Shown: in pieces, positions 15,933 to 24,800 of the stretch
Layout: every line of letters starts with the position of its first letter
Numbering within the stretch: the first letter of the stretch is position 1
Assembly (NCBI GenBank): GCA_017429165.1
Contig: JAFRPL010000017.1
Coordinates: forward strand, 1-56,670
From: Clostridia bacterium
Lineage (GTDB): Bacteria > Bacillota > Clostridia > Oscillospirales > CAG-382
Reading direction: 5' to 3'
DNA length: 56,670 bases
Program-made: the position numbers and the translations under genes
Notes under the pieces: model-generated
The model's database searches: none
Told to the model about the DNA's origin: nothing
What the model saw: the letters and a program-made list of their open reading frames with translations, nothing else

Positions 15933-16628
15933 ATGAGTGAAACGCTTGACCGCACCGCGCTGCTCACGCCCGACCTCGTTTCGCCTGCCGCGGTCGCGTT
16001 CGACGGCGAAAAGTTCTATACCGTGAACGGGTCAGATCCGTTTGCGTTCGTGTTCGCGCGCGACGGCACGTTTTTGAACAAATGCCGTACCGTGCGTCCG
16101 TACCGCACCGCGCGTTACGACGCTCAGACGCGCACGTTTTGCTGCTTGGGCAGCGGTTGCGGCAGAACGGTCTATTTTACCGACGAACGGTTCGCAGAGA
16201 CGGGCTGCACGCGCATAGGGAACGCTCCGCACGGCGACGGGGGATATATCGCAGACGCGTTTACGGGCGAAAACGGCGAACTCTTGAACGTCGTACGCCC
16301 CAAAGCGCTTGAAGTGTATTCGTCCGGCGGCGACTATCTTTTGACTTCCGCGCGCGCGGACGAAGGCACGGAATACCTGCTTTGGGCGCGGGGCGAAAGC
16401 GGGAGCGCTTTGTGCTTTGAACAAAACGGCGTGCGCTTTATAGAAACGGCGGACGAAACGCGCGTTATGGAAAGCTGCGTGAAACTGCGCTCTTTCGTCC
16501 CGTACGGGAACGCCGTACTGGGGGCTTTTTCGGATAATTACATCTACACTTACGTTTCGCCGCTTTTCGATCCAAAGCGTGCCCGAGCCGGATACGCTTT
16601 TCCGCGCCGAAAGTGCGGAAACGTTTGA
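15933..16628 (+). CDS. Protein of unknown function (231 residues)
   Basis: I do not recognise a family. The start is an ATG preceded by ACGAGGTGAA. The chain has no signal peptide or membrane segment. It is rich in aromatic and beta-type repeats such as FDGEKFYTVNGSDPFAFVF, YFTDERFAETG and GNAVLGAFSDNYIYTYV, spaced about 35-40 residues apart, which suggests part of a beta-propeller. Several cysteines are scattered without an obvious metal motif. It stands alone, divergent from the acyl-CoA synthetase operon, and no consensus promoter is obvious. Codon use matches the neighbours, so it is probably a real lineage-specific gene. Confidence 0.7.
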   Translation: MSETLDRTALLTPDLVSPAAVAFDGEKFYTVNGSDPFAFVFARDGTFLNKCRTVRPYRTARYDAQTRTFCCLGSGCGRTVYFTDERFAETGCTRIGNAPHGDGGYIADAFTGENGELLNVVRPKALEVYSSGGDYLLTSARADEGTEYLLWARGESGSALCFEQNGVRFIETADETRVMESCVKLRSFVPYGNAVLGAFSDNYIYTYVSPLFDPKRARAGYAFPRRKCGNV

Positions 16629-16657
16629 ATTATAAAGCAGAATATAGCAAATGACTG

Positions 16658-16686
16658 TTGCATTCCCGCTTAAAGTATGGTAGAAT
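16658..16686 (+). promoter_or_regulatory. nnr operon promoter
   Basis: TTGCAT (16658-16663), 17 bases, TAGAAT (16681-16686), about 35 bases upstream of the nnr start. Confidence 0.65.
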
Positions 16687-16720
16687 CATAATACAAAGAC
16701 GTGAAAGGCGGTAAACCGGT

Positions 16721-18199
16721 ATGAAATACGAAAACGTTTTTCTCTCGGCTTCATCTGTAAAAGAGGCAGACGGCAGAGCGGCAGGCTACGGTATCACATC
16801 TTTTATGCTAATGGATAACGCCGGCCGCGAGCTTTTGCGGTATATCGAAGAATACGGCGCCGACACCTCTTCCGTCATCATCATGTGCGGCAGAGGCGGC
16901 AACGGCGGCAACGGGTATTCGCTTGCGTGCCGCATGCGCGAGCGCGGCATCAACGTGCGCGTGGTATGCACCGCGCCGCCCAAGAACACGGATTCCGTTG
17001 CGTTTATGGAACGCTTTCTGAACAGCGGCGGCGAAATAATACGGTTTTCCGAAGACAGCGACACTATCTTTGCGCTGTTTCTGGAAGCCACGCTGGTGGT
17101 CGATTCGTTCCACGGCGCGGCGTTCAACGGCGAGCTCCGGGGCGACGAGCTCAAAATGGTGGAATGGTGCAACGCTTCGACAGCGAGCATACTCGCCGTG
17201 GATATCCCTACCGGAGTCAGCGCCGACGGCAGAGTGCTGCCCAACTGCGTGGACGCCGATTTCACCGTCACCTTCACCGCTCACAAGGCCGCCACGGTAT
17301 CATACCCCGCGCTGGATTACTGCGGCAAAGTGTACGTGGCGGACATAGGCGTTCCCGACGAGGTGTTGAAATCTCTGCGCCCTTCGGGCTGTATAATAGA
17401 CGAAAACGTGCTTTCGTATCTTCCCGATCGCGCCGCCAACACCAACAAGGGCTGTTTCGGCACCCTGCTCGCATTCGTAGGCAGCGGAAATATGCCCGGC
17501 GCCGCTTATCTTTCTTCGCTCGCCGCGCTGCGCGCCGGCGTGGGACTTTTGAAGGTGGTTTCCGACGACGACACGCTCGCCGTGCTGAAAAACCGTCTGG
17601 CGGAGCCCGTATTCGTGCCGCTTTCGGAAGAATCGGTCGACGAACAGAAATATTCCGCGCTGCTCGCGGGCTGCGGCCTGGGGCGCGACAACGACGACGC
17701 GCTGGGCTGGCTTTTGAAACGCCAGAACCAGATAACCATAATAGACGCCGACGGCATAAATTATCTCGCCGCGCATATAAATGTACTGATGGAAATGCAG
17801 GGCGATATAATCCTTACGCCGCATCCCGGCGAGATGGCCCGCCTCATGGGCGCGGATATAGAATACGTTAACAGCAACCGCATAGAATGCGCGCGCGCGT
17901 TTGCAATGGAATACTGCTGCGTGGTGGTGCTCAAAGGCGCCAACACCGTTATAGCTTCGCCCAACGGCGACATATTCGTCAACACAACGGGCAATTCGGC
18001 GCTCGCCAAAGGCGGCAGCGGCGACGTGCTCGCCGGCGTGATAGCTTCGCTCGCGGCGCAGGGAGTGACTCCGCTCAAGGCCGCCTGCATAGGCGCTTAC
18101 GTCCACGGCAGGGCCGCCGACGAGCTGGTGAGCGAATACGGCGTGCGCGGTCTGCTCCCGCACGATCTGCCCGCTCAGATCGGCAGACTGCTGGGCTGA
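16721..18199 (+). CDS. nnr: Bifunctional NAD(P)H-hydrate epimerase / ADP-dependent dehydratase
   Basis: Repairs damaged NAD(P)H hydrates in the cytoplasm. The 492-residue protein joins an N-terminal epimerase domain (YjeF_N, about 1-215, with GRGGNGGNGY and VDIPTGVSADG) to a C-terminal ribokinase-like dehydratase domain (about 225-492, with LTPHPGEMARLM, VLKGANTVIA and ALAKGGSGDVLAG). Both signature sets are complete. It heads an operon with a small lipoprotein and alr, an arrangement that resembles the acpS/nnr, YdcC-lipoprotein, alr, MazF neighbourhood known from Bacillus and relatives. Its own promoter lies upstream. Confidence 0.95.
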   Translation: MKYENVFLSASSVKEADGRAAGYGITSFMLMDNAGRELLRYIEEYGADTSSVIIMCGRGGNGGNGYSLACRMRERGINVRVVCTAPPKNTDSVAFMERFLNSGGEIIRFSEDSDTIFALFLEATLVVDSFHGAAFNGELRGDELKMVEWCNASTASILAVDIPTGVSADGRVLPNCVDADFTVTFTAHKAATVSYPALDYCGKVYVADIGVPDEVLKSLRPSGCIIDENVLSYLPDRAANTNKGCFGTLLAFVGSGNMPGAAYLSSLAALRAGVGLLKVVSDDDTLAVLKNRLAEPVFVPLSEESVDEQKYSALLAGCGLGRDNDDALGWLLKRQNQITIIDADGINYLAAHINVLMEMQGDIILTPHPGEMARLMGADIEYVNSNRIECARAFAMEYCCVVVLKGANTVIASPNGDIFVNTTGNSALAKGGSGDVLAGVIASLAAQGVTPLKAACIGAYVHGRAADELVSEYGVRGLLPHDLPAQIGRLLG

Positions 18200-18249
18200 C
18201 GTCTTTTGCCCGCATTTCCGGAAATCTCATTTTCGGGAGTGCTTGTGTA

Positions 18250-18750
18250 ATGAAAAAAACGTTCTCTCTTGTTTTCGCCCTCATCCTTGTGCTCGCGCTC
18301 GTTTCCTGCGGCGGCGGCGCGGATGCGGCGCAGCAGATAAAGGCCGCCTTTACGGCGCCCTTTGAGTATTCGGTATCCACGCCTTCGTTCGGGTTCGACT
18401 ACGCCAAAACGTCCGAAAGCGCCGTGATGGTGCTCAATACGCCCGACACGCTTAAAGGGCTCACCGTCACGCGCGACAAAGACGGCGTGACCGCGTCGTA
18501 CGACGGGATCGTGGTGACTCTGCCCGAGATCACCGTTAAGAAACTGACTTCGCTCGATATGCTGGCGGATAAGATAGCTGCCGCCATCGACGCCGGCGAA
18601 TACACCTTGAGCGAAGAAAACGGCGCTACGGTCTTGACTTTTTCAAGCGGCGACGACGTTTTTACCGTGACCTGCGGCGAAGACGGCGTTATAACGGGCG
18701 CCAAAGCGACGGTCGCGGGCAAGACTTACGAATTTGCTTTTTTACATTGA
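18250..18750 (+). CDS. Small lipoprotein between nnr and alr
   Basis: A 166-residue exported protein with an unmistakable lipoprotein signal: basic start, hydrophobic core and lipobox LVSC with Cys20. The mature part has repeated beta strands of alternating hydrophobic and charged residues (YDGIVVTLPEITVKKL, GATVLTFSSGDDVFTVTC), consistent with a small LolA/YdcC-like beta fold, although sequence alone does not prove it. In B. subtilis a lipoprotein gene (ydcC) also lies directly upstream of alr, so position supports the same role. The role itself is unknown; lipid or wall-precursor handling at the membrane is a guess. A GGGAG site precedes the chosen ATG. Confidence 0.8.
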   Translation: MKKTFSLVFALILVLALVSCGGGADAAQQIKAAFTAPFEYSVSTPSFGFDYAKTSESAVMVLNTPDTLKGLTVTRDKDGVTASYDGIVVTLPEITVKKLTSLDMLADKIAAAIDAGEYTLSEENGATVLTFSSGDDVFTVTCGEDGVITGAKATVAGKTYEFAFLH

Positions 18751-18777
18751 AACTTTAAATTACAAGGAAGATATATC

Positions 18778-19884
18778 ATGTCGGAAAAACGCGCGGAAGC
18801 AGTCATCTGCACCGAAAATCTGCGTAAAAACTACAATTTTATAAAAGAGTTCGTGTATCCCTCAAAGGTGATATCGGTCGTCAAAGCCGAGGCCTACGGG
18901 CACGGCGCCGCCGAGGTATGCCGCATACTCCAGAGCGAAGGGTGCGGCATTTTTGCCGTCGCCACCGCCGACGAAGGTCTGGCTCTTAGGCGCGCCGGCG
19001 TGGAAAGCGATATCCTTATACTGGGCGTGACGCCGGTCTCGCAATGCGGCGTGCTCGCAGAGAACGCGTTCATACAGACAGTGAATTCGCGCGGATATGC
19101 CGAAGCGCTGAACGCGGCGAATATCTACGCGCCGATAAGAGCGCATATAAAGATCGACACCGGAATGTCGCGATTAGGACTTTACTGCCATACGAAAAAA
19201 GACGTAAAACGCGCGGCGGACGACGCGGAATACATCCATTCCCTGCCAAACCTGCGCGCGGAAGGCATTTACACCCATTTCGCCTGTTCGGACGAAGAGG
19301 GCGACAAAATGACCGAAAAACAGTTTTCCGCTTTTTCGGCGCTGTGCGCCGAATGCGAGTCGCGCGGGATAAACTTAGGGCTCAGGCACTGCTGCAATTC
19401 CGCCGCAATACTAAAATATCCGCACATGCACCTGGACGCGGTGCGCGCGGGCATACTGCTCTACGGGCTCGCTCCCGACGGCAAGGAAGAAAAACGGCTT
19501 GAACCCGTGATGCGCGTGATCGCGCGCGTTTCGCAGGTGACGCACCTTAAAAAAGGCGACACCGTGAGCTACGGCGCCGCATTCACCGCCGAACGCGATA
19601 TGAGTATAGCGACGGTTTCGATCGGCTATGCCGACGGGATCCCGCGGCTGCTTTCGGGCAGGGCCGACGTGATGATCCGCGGAAAGCGCGCCCGCATTAT
19701 AGGCAGGATCTGTATGGATATGTGCATGGTCGATATCACAAATATCGGCGACTGCGCCCCGGGCGATGAAGTCGAGATATTCGGCGGGACGGTATCGGTC
19801 AACGAGCTCGCCGAGCGCATGGGGACCATAAATTACGAACTGCTCTGTTCCGTCAAAAACCGCGTTCCGAGAAGATACATATAA
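18778..19884 (+). CDS. alr: Alanine racemase
   Basis: A PLP enzyme that makes D-alanine for peptidoglycan. The 368-residue chain has the PLP lysine Lys36 in VVKAEAYGHG (usually VVKANAYGHG, so the Asn is replaced by Glu here), the catalytic tyrosine Tyr265 in VSYGAAFTA, and the substrate loop ICMDMCMVDI (311-320). It is the last gene of the nnr operon, 27 bases after the lipoprotein, with an AAGGAAG ribosome site. Length and fold are typical. Its terminator hairpin lies inside the end of the convergent mazF gene. D-Ala made here is the substrate later removed by VanY-type enzymes such as the one at 3987-6221. Confidence 0.96.
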   Translation: MSEKRAEAVICTENLRKNYNFIKEFVYPSKVISVVKAEAYGHGAAEVCRILQSEGCGIFAVATADEGLALRRAGVESDILILGVTPVSQCGVLAENAFIQTVNSRGYAEALNAANIYAPIRAHIKIDTGMSRLGLYCHTKKDVKRAADDAEYIHSLPNLRAEGIYTHFACSDEEGDKMTEKQFSAFSALCAECESRGINLGLRHCCNSAAILKYPHMHLDAVRAGILLYGLAPDGKEEKRLEPVMRVIARVSQVTHLKKGDTVSYGAAFTAERDMSIATVSIGYADGIPRLLSGRADVMIRGKRARIIGRICMDMCMVDITNIGDCAPGDEVEIFGGTVSVNELAERMGTINYELLCSVKNRVPRRYI

Positions 19885-19885
19885 T

Positions 19886-20272
19886 TCAGCCTGCGCTGCC
19901 GCCTCCCACACCGGAGGCGGCGTTTTCTAATCCGAACGATACCGAGATCGCGTCGTTCACCAGCCGCATGGTGCTTTCGTCGATATGGCCCATACGGTCG
20001 CGCAGACGCCGTTTATCGAGCGTGCGGATCTGTTCCAGCAAGACCACCGAGGCGCGCGCCAGACCCGCGGACGGATCTATTTCTATATGCGTGGGGAGTC
20101 TGGTCTTGCCGGTGCGGCTTGTTATGGCGGCGGCTATCACCGTGGGCGAATAGCGGTTGCCTATGTCGTTCTGGATTATCAGCACCGGGCGTACGCCGCC
20201 CTGCTCGGAGCCCACTACGGGCGAAAGATCGGCGTAATAAATGTCGCCGCGTCTTACACTGCTTTCCGTCAT
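19886..20272 (-). CDS. mazF: MazF/PemK-family endoribonuclease, no antitoxin seen
   Basis: A 128-residue member of the MazF/NdoA toxin family, single-strand-specific mRNA interferases. The N-terminal [19 protein letters not shown] followed by RPVLIIQND is the near-universal core, and TRLPTHIEI with [13 protein letters not shown] are also typical. AAGGA eight bases upstream selects the ATG at 20272; a further ATG at 20281 overlaps that site. Bacillus has an antitoxin gene (ndoAI) just upstream of ndoA next to alr. Here the gene is inverted, converges on alr, and no small antitoxin gene precedes it. The last dozen residues ([10 protein letters not shown]) are encoded by the alr terminator. Confidence 0.93.
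   Translation of the reverse strand: MTESSVRRGDIYYADLSPVVGSEQGGVRPVLIIQNDIGNRYSPTVIAAAITSRTGKTRLPTHIEIDPSAGLARASVVLLEQIRTLDKRRLRDRMGHIDESTMRLVNDAISVSFGLENAASGVGGGSAG
19898..19926 (+). terminator. alr terminator embedded in the mazF coding end
   Basis: A 9-bp stem GCCGCCTCC/GGAGGCGGC, loop CACACC, followed by GTTTTC. It lies within the last codons of the minus-strand mazF gene and accounts for the unusual Gly/Ser-rich C terminus of that protein. Confidence 0.8.
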
Positions 20273-20417
20273 AAGAATCATCCTTTTTCATTATCAACTT
20301 ATTCCCGCACACTTATTTTTGCCATTAATGCTTTGCTTATTCCGCCGCCGCGCGCATTTATCGTACGCATCGTCCGCAAGAAACGACACGGAGCTGAAAA
20401 GCGACGCATATTATATG

Positions 20418-20446
20418 TTGATTTTTAAAGTTTACGATGGTATAAT
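20418..20446 (+). promoter_or_regulatory. Promoter of the acyltransferase gene
   Basis: TTGATT (20418-20423), 17 bases, TATAAT (20441-20446), 35 bases before the start codon. Confidence 0.75.
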
Positions 20447-20480
20447 AACATAAACACAAAAAAGAAAGCGAAGTATAAGC

Positions 20481-21749
20481 ATGCTCGATAACAAAGAAAA
20501 AGACGCGTCGTTTGCGCGTTTCGACATGACAAAGCCACCGTGCAGGCAAAGCCCGTTCCTTATGCCGCTCATCTGGGCGCTGACGCTTCCGGCGGTGAAA
20601 AGCCACCGCACGCGCATAGAAAAGACCGGCTGCGAAGGGCTCAAACCGCCGTATATCCTCCTGTGCAATCATAACGCCTTTCTGGATTTCAAAGTCTGCA
20701 CCAAAGCGATATTCCCGCACCGCGCGAACTATATAATCGCCATAGACGGCTTTATCGGGCGCGAATGGCTGCTCAGGCACGTGGGCGGCGTGTGCAAGCG
20801 CAAATTCACCAACGATATACAGCTGATACGCAATATACGCAAGGTGCTTGAAAACAAGAGCATACTCGTAATATACCCGGAGGCGCGCTATTCGCTTTGC
20901 GGCACCGACGCGGTGCTGCCCGATTCTCTGGGGACGCTGTGCCGGCGTATGAAAGTCCCGGTGGCGACGCTGATCTGCCACGGACATCATCTGAATTCGC
21001 CGTTCTGGAACCTGAAACAGCGCAAAGTCAAAGGCACCGAAGCCGAAATGAAGCTGCTCTTCACCCCCGAACAGCTTGAAAAAGCCACCGACGACGAGGT
21101 GAACGCCGCGATACGCAAGGAATTCGAATACGACGAGTTCGCCTGGCAAAAGCAGAAAGGCATAAAAATAACGGTTCCGTTCCGCGCCGAAGGGCTGCAT
21201 AAGGTCCTGTATCAATGCCCCGCCTGCGGCAAGGAATTCCGCATGGCAAGCCGCGGCGACACGCTTTACTGCAAAGCGTGCGGCAAGGAATGGCAGATGA
21301 CCGAGCTCGGCGAACTCAAAGCCAAAACCGGCGAGACCGAATTTACGCATATCCCCGACTGGTACGAATGGGAGCGCGCGAACGTGCGCAAAGAAATCGA
21401 AGCCGGCACGTATTCCTTTGAAGGCGAATGCCACGTGCGCTCACTGCCCAACGCCCGGAAATTCATTTATATAGGCGAAGGCGTGCTTAAACACGATATG
21501 ACCGGATTCCATTTGAAGGGCAGCGGGGAATACGGCGGCTTTACTATGGATATCCCCGCTTCGTCGCTGTATTCCTGCCACATTGAATACGAATATTTGG
21601 GCAAATACGGCGACTGCGTGGATCTGAACACGCTGAACGACACGTATTATATTTACCCGCACGGCGAAGATTTTGCCGTGACCAAATTCGCGCTCGCGAC
21701 CGAGGAGCTGTACGATCATATCTGGAAAGAGCGCAAAAACAAAAAGTAA
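20481..21749 (+). CDS. PlsC-type acyltransferase with a C-terminal zinc ribbon
   Basis: The 422-residue protein begins with a lysophospholipid acyltransferase-like domain (about 20-210). It carries the HX4D motif as NHNAFLD and the second conserved block as YPEARYSLCG (usually FPEGTR). The family acylates lysophosphatidate or related lipids at the membrane. From about residue 250 there is a CPAC...CKAC zinc ribbon (YQCPACGKEF, LYCKACGKEW), followed by a C-terminal beta-rich domain with FHLKGSGEYGGFTMDIP. A zinc ribbon on a PlsC-like domain is unusual. No signal is seen. The gene stands alone with its own promoter and a strong terminator. Substrate unknown. Confidence 0.85.
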   Translation: MLDNKEKDASFARFDMTKPPCRQSPFLMPLIWALTLPAVKSHRTRIEKTGCEGLKPPYILLCNHNAFLDFKVCTKAIFPHRANYIIAIDGFIGREWLLRHVGGVCKRKFTNDIQLIRNIRKVLENKSILVIYPEARYSLCGTDAVLPDSLGTLCRRMKVPVATLICHGHHLNSPFWNLKQRKVKGTEAEMKLLFTPEQLEKATDDEVNAAIRKEFEYDEFAWQKQKGIKITVPFRAEGLHKVLYQCPACGKEFRMASRGDTLYCKACGKEWQMTELGELKAKTGETEFTHIPDWYEWERANVRKEIEAGTYSFEGECHVRSLPNARKFIYIGEGVLKHDMTGFHLKGSGEYGGFTMDIPASSLYSCHIEYEYLGKYGDCVDLNTLNDTYYIYPHGEDFAVTKFALATEELYDHIWKERKNKK

Positions 21750-21776
21750 AGCCGAAAGAATTGAAACAGCATAAAA

Positions 21777-21810
21777 AAAACGCCCGTTTTGTTAAAGCGG
21801 GCGTTTTGCT
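21777..21810 (+). terminator. Terminator after the acyltransferase gene
   Basis: A 10-bp stem AAAACGCCCG/CGGGCGTTTT with an 11-base loop and a T-run; the long A-run before it could also serve the minus strand. Confidence 0.85.
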
Positions 21811-21814
21811 TTGC

Positions 21815-21849
21815 AAAAAAGGAACCGCCGCAGGCAATGCCTGCGGCGG
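21815..21849 (-). terminator. Terminator of the large dockerin-like protein gene
   Basis: On the minus strand an 11-bp stem CCGCCGCAGGC/GCCTGCGGCGG with a three-base loop is followed by TTCCTTTTTT, 35 bases after the stop codon. Confidence 0.85.
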
Positions 21850-21882
21850 TGTTTGTTCGGGTCTTATCCGTTCGCGGAACGA

Positions 21883-24800
21883 TTATTCCTTGGGAATGGG
21901 ATAATCTTTGGGGAACAGGACGTGACGGAGCAGATAGATAGCGTCGTCGCTGGTGGGATTCCTGTCGCCGTAGAACGGAGTAGCGAGAGTGATCTCGTAA
22001 TCCTCGGGGAACAGGACCGCACGGAGCAGGTAGATGGCGTCGTCGGAATCGATGTCGCCGTCCTGGTCGAAGTCCGCTATGCTGAGTTCTTCCTGGCTTG
22101 CCACCGCTGCGGGCTGGTTGATGAACAGTTCGGCGGTGTCTTCGGTGAGTCTGAGATAGTTGCCCGCAACGAGTCCGCGGAGTATCCACTTACCGGTGGA
22201 GTAAACGCCGTCGTTACCGGTAGCGTATCCGCCGGAGGACATTATTACGAACACGATCTGATCTTCTGCGAGGAAGACTTTGTCGTCGTGATAATCGATG
22301 CCTTCAACACCTTCGGGAGTATTGAAGTGAGCGGCGTCGGTTTCTTTGGACCAGCCGTTGCAGTCGTTCCAGAGTATCTGGTAAACTCCTTCGTCGACTT
22401 TCTGAGCAATGGTGATTATCGCGCTGTTGAGCTTGATGGGTTTATCGTTGCTGTAGAATACATCCTGAGCGTTCAGGCCGAATCCTTCGGGAGCGTCTTC
22501 AGCGGTGAAGTAAGCGATACCGTAGCCGGCACCGTTGAGGCCGGTCATAGGATACGGACCTGCGGGAGGAACGACTACAGCGTCATCGGGCACTGCGGGT
22601 TCTTCAAGCTCGAGGGTGCCGTTGACGTTGGTGCCTTCAACTTTGATGTAGCGGACTTTGATATAGCCCTTGGAGGCGATATTGAGAGTAGCCACACCGT
22701 CGGCAACTGCGACGTTGCCGTTGGAGTTGAGGTCGTAGTATTCTTCGCCGTCGATAGAACCGGAGATCCTTATGGTCTCGAGAGTCGGGTCTTCAGCCGT
22801 GAAGGTGATGGTGCCGACAACTTTTTCAGCTTCGAGATCGAAGATCTTTTCGGTGATGGGTTCGCTAGCTTCTACGGTGACCGAAAGGTCGTCGATGTAA
22901 ACGCCGCCGGCGGGATCGGTGATACCGCAAGCGTAGATCTGGATACCGGTGAACTTGAGTTCGGTGGCGTCAGCTTCGGGGAACGGATTGTTGCCGTACA
23001 GCGAGGTAGAAGCAACGAGGTCTGCGAGAGCGATGCTGCCTTCATAGGTGCCGGGCAGGATATCGCCGGTGCCCGCGTTGTACTGGCCTTCCGCGAATCC
23101 GGCTGCGCTGTTTGCAAGCGGGAAGCTGTAAGGAGCGCCGTTGGCGTCTTCGAATATGAAGGTGATGTTGGTGTTGTGTCTGTCGGTGGTGAACTTGTAG
23201 TTGAGAGTGCCTCTTGCTACGTTGTAGACTTTAGCTTCTTCGTAGTAGTAGGTAACGAGAGGATAGAGATCAGTGCCGCCCACGACGAATCTGAGCGAGC
23301 CGTCTTCCTGACGTTCGTAATGCGCTCTGTTGATAACGCCTACGGTGTCGCCGGAGGTTATGTCGGTGAAGATCCAGTGATTGGTCACGGGGATGAGACC
23401 GACATATGTCTCTTCGGGAGCTGCGGGCCAGCCGACCCACGGGAAATAGGTCATGGTAGCGCCGCCGAAAACGAAGTTGCCGTGGATGATCTCGGCGCCG
23501 AGCAGGTTGCTGAAACCGTCTACGCTTGCCTGAGGAATGAAGTCATAGTCGCCGTCCATATCAAGATCGGATTTAGCGACCTTGATTTCGACGTAGGTCT
23601 TGCCGCCGTCTTCGATCAGGGCGTATTCGGGAAGGTTCTCGATCTGGGTCGGGCTGTTTTCAGTAAGAGAATTGTTCTTCTTGATAAAGTGTCTGCCGTC
23701 GCTGAACACGTCAACGAAGTGGGTGTAGAGCGAAGCTTCGGGGTTGGTGCGGAACCAGAGTCTGATCTGAGTGACGTTCAGGCAGCTGACTTCGCCTGCG
23801 AAGTAGATATAATCATCGTCTTCGGCAAGCGCGGTCTTATAGGTGTAAGTGCCCTTCTTCTGGTACTGCTGCCAGGTACCCTTGGTGTAGCCGTCGTAAG
23901 TGGTCCATTCAACGTCGGCCCAGATGTCGTCGTCGAACACGCCGTCGATGGTGGTATCACCCATGGGTTCGGGTTCTTCGCCTTCCCAGACTTCGACTTC
24001 CGCTATCCAGAGGAACTGTGTCCAAGTGGTGACTTCGAACTTGACGTACCTTGCGGAAACGGATTCATCGAGCTGGAGTTCCTGATAGTAAGCGGTCCAT
24101 CCGGAACCGGTGCCGTTGAATATCTCGCCGTCGCCTTCGATAACGCCGGCCTGAGTGAAGTTTTCACCGTCGGTCGAGTAAGAAACGACGATGTACTTGG
24201 CTTGAGAAATGCCCCGGCCGGTTTGTGCAGCGGTGTGTACGTCGAATTTGTCGACGTAGTAGCTTTCGCCGAGGTCTACGACGAATATGCCTGCATAATA
24301 TGTGAATTCGTCATTTATTTTTTCTCTGAGCCCGTTGAGAGCAACGTAATTGCCTTTGGTATCGCCCGCGAGGCTGCCGTATTTGCCGTCGGTGATGATG
24401 ACGCCGTCGTCGTCGAGAGTGACGGTGCCGGCAGTGTTGGACCAGTAAGTGGCAGCGCCGTTTGCTTTAGCTACGGTGTAAGGTTTCTGATAAGAGATAG
24501 GACGTTCGACTTCGGGTTCGGTGTAAACGAACGCGGCGTTGGTGAGCTCAACGGCAGTTTCGCCGGCTACAAGAGCCGCTTCGTCTACGTTGACAAGCGT
24601 GATCGTTCCACCAAGCACAACGCCGTTTATTGCGGAAGCTGCTGCGGATGAGCCGTGACCGGTGATGATGAAGCCGCCTTCGGGGACTTCGAGGTTCGTC
24701 TTATCTGCGTCTTCCGCAGAAGGAACTATGTTTATGATCTTGCCTTCGGCGTCAACGACGACTGCGTTCGACCAGGCAAAGGTCTTGGACTCACCGTAAG

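Noticed and set aside
19886..20281. MazF start at 20281
   Set aside because: That ATG overlaps the AAGGA ribosome site; the ATG at 20272 has ideal spacing.
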